Shown: positions 56,118 through 64,000 of the stretch, in pieces
Layout: every line of letters begins with the position of its first letter
How positions within the stretch are numbered: the stretch's first letter is position 1
Source of the DNA: Picochlorum sp. 'celeri'
Lineage: Eukaryota; Chlorophyta; Trebouxiophyceae
Assembly (NCBI GenBank): GCA_010909725.1
Contig: JAACMV010000016.1
Span: 310,001 to 374,000 of the forward strand
DNA length: 64,000 nucleotides
Reading direction: 5' to 3'
Position numbers and translations under genes: made by a program
Notes under the pieces: generated by a model
The model's input: the letters and a program-made list of their open reading frames with translations, nothing else
What the model was told of the DNA's origin: nothing
Database searches by the model: none

Positions 56118-58088
56118 TTACATGGATTGCAATCCCCTCGCGGCGAAAAAGCGTACATCAGAATCGGAATCGTTCTTCATCTCTGTCAAGCAAGGCTGCA
56201 CAACTGTGGTCAGCACTGTTGGCTCTAAGGATGTAGAGATCTGCTCAAAGACTTTGGCAGCATTGAATCGCACATTTGGTATTGGATCCTGCTGGGCTGA
56301 CTTGACAATGGCTGGGATGAGTTTGGAATCCACGCTTGCATTGCTTTTCATGTGGGGTATCAAGGCGGCTATGGTATGCAGTCCTGTGATTCTGTAGAGG
56401 TAGTTGCTGTTTTCTAGAGTACTGAGGATTGGTGGCACCACATTCTCTTCAGCCCAAGAGGGGCCAAACTGCATGGTGAGTTTTTCGAGTGTTTCTATAG
56501 CAGCTTCTCGGATGGCACATACCTTGTCTTGGAGCCAACCAATGCATTGTGGGACCAATTGGTTCTTCAAAAAATCTGGGCCTAGTTGCTCTGCGAGGAG
56601 TGGTACGTGGGATATGATGGCCAAACGCACTCTCCAATGTTCATCTTTTGCTAATTCTTCAATTGCGGGCATGAGGCTGTTCGAGAGCAAATCGACACCG
56701 ACAACACTACCGACACTATCAAGCTTTCCAATGACTCCTAGACGAGCTTCTGAGCACTCATCTTTCAATAATTCTAAAAATATTGGCAAAAGTTCCTTGG
56801 ATGTGACATCTTTACCCACCAGAGGGGACAGCTCTGTCACAACAGCTGCCAATGATATTCTCACGTATTGACTACTGTCTGATGTCAGTTCTTGACAACA
56901 AGGTATAATTGATGCCACAATGTCATCTTTTGATACTAGAGCACTAAATTTGGCGACGCAAGACGCTGCTACTGCTCGCACCTCTGCCTCTGAATCTTGT
57001 AGCAGGGACAAAAAGCTTGGGAGTAGAAGCGAATGAGCCACACTCTTTTTCGCTGATTCAGTAACATCAGGAAGCTGTAAAGCAGATTGATGACGGACTC
57101 TCCAGCTTTGGTCTCCCGCAAATCGAAGCAGCACTGGGACGATGATATCATTCACAGAGTTCTTCCCACGCAACACTGTGGCAAGAACGCCACAGGATTC
57201 GACAGAAATCAACCGGACAGAGTCTTGGTCTGCATCAAGATATCATGATATCAAATATATTGGATGATCAGATCAGATCGTATCATATAGGGCACGCACC
57301 ATCTTCTGTCAAACGCTGAAACATTGGAAGCAGCTCCACCTCCACTACACCAGGCTCAACAACTCGTATCAATGATGGAAGAGCTTGCGCGCTTGCCCTG
57401 CGCACCATTGGAGTTTCATCTTTACTCAAAGAAGAAAACCAAGCCCGTATTTGAGATTTGTCTTCCTTCTGAGATTTGCCATATGCTGCTGCTAACAACT
57501 GTGTTGCGGACACACGAGCAGTCCATTCCTTCCCTAACAGACTCTCAATCAGTGGCAGAAAATACTCCTTGATTTTTTGAGATGACATCGCATCAGCAAT
57601 AGTTACTAAGCTCTCGCTTGCTTTGTTCCTCACGACAGTCTCATCGACGCTTGCCAGAGTCTCCAAGATTGGAAAAAGTGTTTGGGCATACTCTGCTCCT
57701 CCCACAAGAGGGACGAACTTTCCCAACTCTTCCGCCAAAACCAGCAAAAATTCGTCATCATCATCATGGTTTTCTTCCAAAAACGGAATCAGTTCCTGTC
57801 GGGTGCGCTCTTCGCCCAAAGCACGAGCTATGGTCTCCAAACGTCTCACCGAGTTCAAACGACGCGATACATCGTCGTTCTTCAGCTCATCTCTGCATGT
57901 TGAAAAATAAAGTCAAAATATGACACGCTCGAGACATGGTATTCGCGTCTTCAAGGAAAACAATGAGCACGTTGCATTTCCTTGATACATAACCCCCTCT
58001 GGTATACACGACACCGCCCACCACCACAGTCCCTGACGTACATTAATAGAGCAATAGGATATAGATTATCCGATGGATCAATCGCCAT
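56118..58088 (-). CDS. PP2A scaffold subunit A (PR65), HEAT repeats
   Basis: Structural subunit that joins the PP2A catalytic and regulatory subunits. Three exons, 58088..58042, 57892..57300 and 57229..56118, give 583 aa (PR65 is 589). The N-terminus MAIDPSDNLYPIALLIDELK is the classical PR65 opening. It is followed by RRLETIARALGEERTR and ELIPFLEENHDDDDE, then about fifteen HEAT repeats of 39 residues (for example DQSWRVRHQSALQLPDV and DEHWRVRLAIISHVPLLAEQ). There are no other domains. The regulatory B'' subunit is encoded 30 kb away in this window. It is divergent from CDK11, with 406 bp between starts. Confidence 0.95.
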
Positions 58089-58494
58089 CGTGATCGATAT
58101 ACAGTTCCTGTTCTTGTTCCGCTGAGTACGCTTTACTTGGTCTGTTCGAGTACACACCTACGAATACAAGAAAGGAATCCTAATAGAACGGATTTTATTT
58201 TCACGCATGGGTTACAGAACGAGGGTTGGCCATTAAATTTATTGGGAGACGCGCCATGGCGCTGGTTGGGATCGTAAATGGAACATTTAAACATTTGAGA
58301 AAGTATGAAACTTGGTTATGGCCAAGGCATGGATATGCATAATAATAAAAAGGATTTTTAATAATGTATTCACGTCGCATTGGTTGAATGAAGGAATTTT
58401 GTCGCGTCGTGTTGCAAATCAATGATCTCTCCGCTTGTCGCAGTGGAACATCGATCTTTGCTACTGGTGACTTTATGTATGTATATTTGTGAAA
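58089..58494. other. Intergenic region, divergent promoter
   Basis: These 406 bp separate the divergent starts of PP2A A and CDK11. AT-rich stretches occur around 58330-58370. I see no ORF with family resemblance and no RNA gene. Confidence 0.5.
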
Positions 58495-60188
58495 ATGTCG
58501 GGTCGTTTGAATCCAGTGCTGCGTGAAGCTCTCAGGCTTGAGAAGAAGAAGGCTTTGGAGAGAGAGAAGAAGAAGAGGAAATTGCTTGATAGTGGGAAGG
58601 AGACGAGAGGCAACGTCAGTCATGGTGGGAGTTTTCAAAGTAAGATGGCAGAGACTGCCCATGCTGAGATTCTCAAGTTTCAAGAGGCAAGAGTTGGTGA
58701 AGAAGAGGCTGGAGATGTAGTCAGAGAAGATGGAGGTATTGGAATGGAGGAAAGGCCTTGTGCTGCTGATGCGATCGAGGATGGGACGGAAGAATTTGAT
58801 GTTGAGAAGGACTTGAAAGAGTTGGAGTCTGATGAGGACGGTCCACAGGTTGCTGCAGGTCCTGTGCCTTCAGAGCTCCCTCCTACTGCTGTTGCTGGGC
58901 CCATGCCCATGCCCATGCCTGCAGAAGGTGGAGAGGTGATGGCGTATCCAGAAGTTTCTTCGCAGGAAGAAGAAGAAGAAGAAATAGAAGAAGGAAGAGA
59001 AGAGTGTATTCCGGAGAGCCGGGCACAGGAATATAGTGAAGAGGTGGTACCATTCAAGCATGAGGTGAGCATGATGAAAGGATGTAGGAGTGTGGAGAGA
59101 TACGAAAAACTAAACAGAATATCGGAAGGGACATATGGTGTTGTATATAGAGCTAAAGAGATAGAAACTGGTAGGATTTGCGCTCTAAAGCGCATGAAAT
59201 TGGAACAAGAGAAAAGTGGTTTCCCCCTGACCTATGTGAGGGAAATAAATGTCTTGTTGGCACTGGAACACCCAAACATTGTGAATGTATCCGAGGTTGT
59301 GGTGGGATCTAAACAGAGCGATCCAAGAAACGACAACGTGTTCCTAGTGATGGAGTATGCCGATCATGATTTGAGGTCAGTGATGGAGAAGAGAATGAGA
59401 AAACCCTTCACTGTTGCAGAGGTCAAGTGCCTCATGCTTCAATTGCTTGCTGGTGTTGCATATTTGCATGAAAACTGGGTGATCCATAGAGATCTGAAAA
59501 CTGCAAATATTTTGTATACCAATAAAGGGCAGCTAAAGATTTGCGACTTTGGTCTTGCGCGTTTGTATAGTTCATTCCCTAGAGAGTATACTCAATTAGT
59601 TGTCACTCTATGGTACAGAGCCCCCGAGCTCTTGCTAGGAGAACGCATGTACTCAACTCCAGTTGATATATGGTCTGTTGGGTGTATTATGGGCGAATTA
59701 CTGTTGAAAAAACCTCTGATACCCGGCAAGACTGACATGGAGCAACTAGGCCTAATTTTTGCCATGGTAGGATATCCTAGTGAGGAAGACGTTCAAAGAT
59801 TCAAGTCGTTTGCATTATGGGATAGAATATCAATTAAAAAGCGAGGGAACAATTCGCATGGTCAATTGATGAGCCTGTTTTCAAGTCCCACAGAGGATTA
59901 TGGCCCACTTTCAGATATTGGACACAGTGGTATTGATCTACTGTATAAACTCCTTGCATTGAATCCGGTACGTTTTTCTTGTATGCAGATGACGTGGATT
60001 CCCACGTGTGTACAAATAATAACCAGCAATCTGATGGATGTTGCAAATGAATTCTGATGCAGGATAAGAGGATATCAGCAGACGAAGCACTAAACCATCC
60101 ATGGTTCAAGGAGCACCCACTGCCAAAAGACCCATCTATGATGCCTACATTCAAATCAACAAACGAATCTCTGCATAATAGGATTTGA
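58495..60188 (+). CDS. Cyclin-dependent kinase CDK11 (PITSLRE family)
   Basis: Cyclin L-dependent kinase involved in transcription and pre-mRNA splicing. Two exons, 58495..59967 and 60063..60188, give 532 aa. An N-terminal region of about 200 residues is first basic and coiled ([20 protein letters not shown]), then acidic. The kinase domain has [13 protein letters not shown] and the cyclin-helix motif PLTYVRE in place of PITSLRE. The catalytic loop is HRDLKTAN (CDK11-type HRDLKTSN), followed by DFGLAR and [20 protein letters not shown]. The C-terminal [13 protein letters not shown] is the CDK11 signature (TPLPIDPSMFPTW). CDK10 is the nearest alternative; this tail and the charged N-terminus favour CDK11. 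Confidence 0.88.
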
Positions 60189-60237
60189 TACTATCTGTTC
60201 TCAATCCCTTTTTCCCCTGCAATATAGGAATTTTACG

Positions 60238-62350
60238 CTAGCCTTTTAGGAAATGCCACTCAGCATCTTTTTCCTTGCACAAGATAATGGTTACTCGATT
60301 CTTTTCCTCCTTTGTGATAATCCTACTCCTCTCTGGCAGCACTCGGCCATACATCTTAGGAATATGTAGATGATACGAAGCTTCTTTTCCAATCAACCAA
60401 GCTTCTAATGATGAGTTTGTGACTCTCACTCTGACAAGATCTTTGGGGATTGGCTCAGGCACATTAAGAATAACTGATACCTTGAAGTCATCATCCATGA
60501 AACAAAAATTCTGAATTTCTACCTTTTTGAGAGAAGGATCAACATCTTCAATGTATACAGAATCACGAGAAGAGGTCTTGTTCCTTGTTGGCATCTCCAT
60601 CTGAATGACATTGTCAGATTCAAGAGGAAAGGGCCGGGTCTGAGTTTCTAGGCCCTCTGGAATTTCATACGACAGCCACTCAATTGTGCGATTGACAGGA
60701 TCATATCCATTCGAGTCCTGAGGCTTTTTATGCAGTGCAAGTTCCGTTGGATCAAAGTCTCCTGATATTATCCTATTGATCACAGGGCTAATTCTTTCTG
60801 CAGACATTTTCATCCCGACCATGTTCCCTGCACATGGCCCGATCGTCAGCATAGATCCTCTTCCTGCAATAAAGAGCGGTACATCTGGCCACGAGCAAAC
60901 ATCACTCAGCACAGGGTAGCCACCAATGCATGTTGTAGGATGTTTCTGCATGAACTTGGACAATATAGGATGCTCCTCAGCATTGTACGCATTTCCACAG
61001 GCAATCCAGACAGTATCGCACACAATAGAATTAGATGGAGGTGTAACTCCTTCTTGTAACTCCTGCATAGCATGTACATCTTTTGCAAAGGCTGTCCTGT
61101 TGGCAGTATTGTTGTCAAACGAGCTGCAGTCCTTTTTCAATATGTTGGGATTTCTTCTCAACTCTACTTTAACCTGAGATTCTCCTGAAAGATAAGAGAC
61201 GTCAGCACCCTCGATAAGCGAGAACTTCCCCTCCATCTGTAGTTGAAGAAGCAAGTCCCACTGCTTTGGAGTGATGCTTCCTCGATTCCTGACCCTTTGG
61301 CACAATTTCATTCGATGATGAGGGTCCTCAATATCATAGAATGATTTAAGCTGCTTGATCCCCCACCACCCAGGATCACAATCAAACATGCTTTTGCATA
61401 ATTCCCTTCGTGTGATCATGCACACATGCTTTGCACCCATGTCAATGGCCTGCAAAGCCAAGGTAGCTGCCGTCATGCCACCACCAAACACTGCAATGCT
61501 CTTGCCCGTAACTGCTTCACGATCTCTGACATCAACTTGGCTATACGGGTATATGTTTTCGATATCACATCCCATGGCGTCAGCTCTCCATGATGGAATG
61601 ATTGGTTGCACTCCCGAAGTAGCAACTACAACTGCCTGACAGATGAATGACTGTCCAGAAGAACACATCACTCTCATACTTTTTTTGGTCTCATTCGTCA
61701 CATATTCAACATCTACAACTGTATCTTTGATAATATCTTGTAACGAGCGAGGAAGTTTAGATACGAGTGAAGAACAAAAGTCCAAGAAAATCCTGGATGA
61801 CGGCAGTGGTGCACTCCCTGGCACTTTCTCAAACTCCTGCAATCATAAATACACTAAATCCGCACATTGTCACTACTCCACATGAAATCAAACTCACCTC
61901 AGAACGTGCATGCTTCTCTGCATAATATTTAAGGGCAAGAGGCTTTGGAGACGGGTGAATATTCACTGGCATTCTCATCACATCCACCCCCAGCCTCTCA
62001 ACATCCGACTTGAAAGAGTGCATCCATGCTCCATGGCTATCAATCACAACAACCCCTCCCTGCATCCAGATGTCATGAATCATAAGAGCCTGATGCACTG
62101 CTATACTATTATTACATCAGACAACCATACCTCGGAATCATGAGCACGAGAGTTCAGCTGAATACGTGTGAGCACGTTCAGCGCCTCCAAAGTGGCACCG
62201 ACGATGACCACATCACAGAGTCGCACATTCTGCAATAAAAAATAAATATCTGACCCCATGTAGATGAAACAGATACGCATGGCTTTGTGTAGTATTCTCT
62301 GTCGCCAGATCAGGCTGCCAAACCTCGGTCCAATACCATACCTCTGTCAT
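60238..62350 (-). CDS. FAD/NAD(P)-binding oxidoreductase fused to a C-terminal CS domain
   Basis: Four exons, 62350..62342 (MTE), 62229..62131, 62059..61898 and 61836..60238, join in frame and give 622 aa. The N-terminal nucleotide-binding strand is CDVVIVGATLEAL. After SSRIFLDFCSSLVSKLP comes the VVVATSGVQPIIPSW segment and a second Rossmann motif, IAVFGGGMTAATLAL. A late FAD-type stretch reads PLFIAGRGSMLTIGPCAGN. This plan is that of flavin-dependent N-monooxygenase/pyridine-nucleotide oxidoreductases (two-dinucleotide-binding fold). The last 95 residues form a CS domain of CacyBP/SGT1 type: KVEIQNFCFMDDDFKVSVIL, VRVTNSSLEAWLIG, LPERSRIITKEEKNRVTIIL, and the Trp in AEWHFLKG. I know of no described protein with this pairing. 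Substrate unknown; the CS part may recruit Hsp90 or act in folding. Confidence 0.8.
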
Positions 62351-62530
62351 TATTCGATTCAATAATCCACTTCAATGGTATTTTAATTCCACAAAGATAC
62401 TATCGCACATATTATATGTGTGTATAATGGTGAGACTGAGCCATATTGATGAGCATTGAGGCTTTGGTCAACCAAGGTTTGAAATTTAAAAATAAATGCA
62501 TCCCACATGTAGGCAGGTTATTCTTACACG

Positions 62531-63490
62531 TTACACCGATGAATCATTCATAACGGGTGATACAACTTTGTCTGTGGAGATGTACTCAACCCACTGCGGC
62601 AGTACTGTCCTGCAGCCATACCACCGTCGTGCAGCCTTGTCCTGAACCTGGTCATCATAGTCATCACTATCATAATAACTCAAATATCTGATCGCGTCCT
62701 CCTCAGAAATCTTGGTCGATCCCAGAGGAGAGTGATATACTCCTTCGAGTTCAATCTGCATGGCCCCTTCCAGATGTGCTGATGGAATGGGAACAACCCC
62801 ATCTCCATATACTTGTGCTTCTCCGCACACCTGCTTATACCCAGCTCCGACAACCCGGGCAGATATTGTCCCAGGACCTAATAAATTTGCGCCCTTGACA
62901 TACTTGCCAGCAATTGTCACGTATGAAATATCTTCATGGTAGGCACCAGGGCATGTGTTTGAGATGTATGTCAAGATACCTCGAGTCTGATCAATCACAC
63001 CCTTTGGAGGAGGCAAATGAGGCGACCCCAAGCTAACAAATCTATCAATACCTTGCCGTTCGAATTCATACAGATATAATCTCCCCAACCAGCCCCCTGC
63101 CGAGTGGGCCAACATGGTGATTGGTCCTGCATTGTTCTGCAGTTTCGCCTTCTCCACAGCATCCCCTACCCGTTCCAAGTACCAGTCGACTGTTGGCCTG
63201 GGATTCAGCGTCCCTCTCCAATAATTTGTATCAAGCAGACCCTTTCCATTCCTTGCCCAGTCCAACCTAGAGACAGAAGCTACGTGTACTTGATATCCAT
63301 AGGAAGTCGTCAGTTCTGAAGCAAGTTCATCATAGTCTGCAGCATTGTTCCCAAGCCCTGGCAAAATAACAACAGACCTATTGGAGGATGCGTTCACAGC
63401 TACAGATCGACTATTCTGACTCAGAATTCTTGTGCCACGGCATACGCCCTTGGTCATTCCAGGGTGCTGCTGTCTCGCAGTCCTATTCAT
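62531..63490 (-). CDS. Alpha/beta hydrolase (lipase-like), probably plastid-targeted
   Basis: Serine hydrolase of 319 aa in one exon. A Ser/Thr/Arg-rich N-terminus of about 38 residues without acidic residues looks like a transit peptide. The hydrolase core begins RSVVILPGLGNNAADY. The nucleophile elbow is MLAHSAGGW (GxSxG variant AHSAG). Later strands include FVSLGSPHLPPP and a probable catalytic Asp and His in VYGDGVVPIPSAHLEGA. Relatives in plants and cyanobacteria are annotated as PGAP1-like or chloroplast lipase-like hydrolases; the physiological ester is unknown. It lies 38 bp downstream of the EGY-like stop on the same strand. Confidence 0.8.
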   Translation of the reverse strand: MNRTARQQHPGMTKGVCRGTRILSQNSRSVAVNASSNRSVVILPGLGNNAADYDELASELTTSYGYQVHVASVSRLDWARNGKGLLDTNYWRGTLNPRPTVDWYLERVGDAVEKAKLQNNAGPITMLAHSAGGWLGRLYLYEFERQGIDRFVSLGSPHLPPPKGVIDQTRGILTYISNTCPGAYHEDISYVTIAGKYVKGANLLGPGTISARVVGAGYKQVCGEAQVYGDGVVPIPSAHLEGAMQIELEGVYHSPLGSTKISEEDAIRYLSYYDSDDYDDQVQDKAARRWYGCRTVLPQWVEYISTDKVVSPVMNDSSV

Positions 63491-63528
63491 GATTCATATT
63501 ATTATCAAATAAATGAAATAGTATATTT

Positions 63529-64000
63529 TTAAAATGGAGCCAAACTGGACATTGTGTTGTCTTCAATCAATGGGAATGGCAAGAGGACCATGAGAGGAAC
63601 AAACATGAGAATTATTACTGCCGTGATTTTCAATCCTTGGTTCAGCCCTGAAATTTCTTCTTGGCATGGGACGCCTGGGCCTCTCTGAATTGTTAATACT
63701 AAGAGTAGCCAAAACAATGCGAGCCCGTTCACGAATGAACCGATGCCAAGGGCAATGAATGATATCACACTTACCAATTGGGATCCTTGTCGTCCAAAGG
63801 CTGCCAATGACAGCTTTCCACCGTCGAGCTCACCGCAAGGGATCAAGTTGATCGAATTGATGATTAATCCTGCCCATCCAGCGACTAGTAATGGGTTGCA
63901 GTCGACCGACTCTGCCGTGAACACGTTGTCACCGAAAGCTGCCCGAGCCAAACCTCCTACCAGAAAAGATTCACGGAAGGAAGCTGTATCCAACTCGACA
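63529..64000 (-). CDS. EGY-like intramembrane metalloprotease (site-2 protease, M50), 5' part beyond window
   Basis: C-terminal part (about 157 residues) of an S2P-family zinc metalloprotease. The second active-site motif is clear: NLIPCGELDGGK matches NxxPxxxLDGG, where Asp is a zinc ligand. The first motif HExxH must lie beyond the right edge of the window. The preceding CNPLLVAGWAGLIINSI and the following four hydrophobic segments with QRGPGVPC recall plastid EGY1/EGY2 of plants, which affect thylakoid development. The reading frame is open to the last base of the window, so it is partial at its 5' end. Confidence 0.85.
   Translation of the reverse strand, partial: VELDTASFRESFLVGGLARAAFGDNVFTAESVDCNPLLVAGWAGLIINSINLIPCGELDGGKLSLAAFGRQGSQLVSVISFIALGIGSFVNGLALFWLLLVLTIQRGPGVPCQEEISGLNQGLKITAVIILMFVPLMVLLPFPLIEDNTMSSLAPF

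Overview
This window is nuclear DNA from a photosynthetic eukaryote with a compact genome. The genes carry few, short spliceosomal introns (mostly about 50-110 nt, GT donors such as GTATG/GTACG/GTAAG and acceptors that nearly always end in GCAG). There is a nuclear psbO with a plastid presequence, a probable plastid EGY-type S2P protease, and housekeeping genes found across eukaryotes. Base composition looks close to balanced, somewhat AT-rich. Nothing fixes the lineage. A mesophilic red alga or another early-diverging Archaeplastida-type alga fits best, but this is a low-confidence inference. I saw no rRNA, tRNA, CRISPR array, transposon or viral element.

Layout. 0-6 kb: RNA helicase MTR4 (runs off the left edge), the ER mannosyltransferase ALG3, and the exosome subunit RRP4. 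6-11 kb: an inward-rectifier-type K+ channel with two cytoplasmic Kir domains, and an SLC43-like MFS carrier. 11-17 kb: a TPR/J-domain cochaperone and exportin-4. 17-22 kb: clathrin-adaptor beta subunit, ESCRT-III CHMP6/Vps20, and a second J-domain protein. 22-29 kb: a carnosine-synthase-like ATP-grasp ligase, PP2A B'' subunit, CDKA (PSTAIRE) and a CDCA7-type zinc-finger protein. 29-43 kb: psbO and a 12-kb TRA1/TRRAP gene. 43-47 kb: a poly-Q protein, WDR82 and cereblon. 47-54 kb: a polytopic membrane protein with a PAN/Apple domain, a SETD9-like SET protein, TXNDC17, a COX7C-like protein and glucose-6-phosphate 1-epimerase. 54-64 kb: guanylate kinase, NDUFA1, thioredoxin, PP2A A subunit, CDK11, an FAD oxidoreductase fused to a CS domain, an alpha/beta hydrolase and the EGY-like protease.

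Genes alternate strands and are packed tightly. Convergent stop codons lie 15-100 bp apart, and one pair overlaps by 14 bp. Functional partners sit close together: MTR4 and RRP4 (nuclear exosome), PP2A A and B'' (same phosphatase), CDKA with CDCA7 and CDK11 (cell cycle/transcription), AP-beta with CHMP6 (endomembrane traffic), and WDR82, TRA1 and a SET protein (chromatin). Whether this clustering means anything cannot be told from one window.

The strongest candidates for new biology are the Kir channel with duplicated cytoplasmic domains, the FAD-enzyme/CS-domain fusion, and the FLC-like membrane protein carrying a PAN domain in a long loop. A separate matter is a cluster of single-base frame breaks in the 5' half of TRA1, with possible companions in CDCA7 and psbO (about 28.9-37.8 kb). 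These look more like homopolymer-length errors in the assembly than biology, but they need checking.
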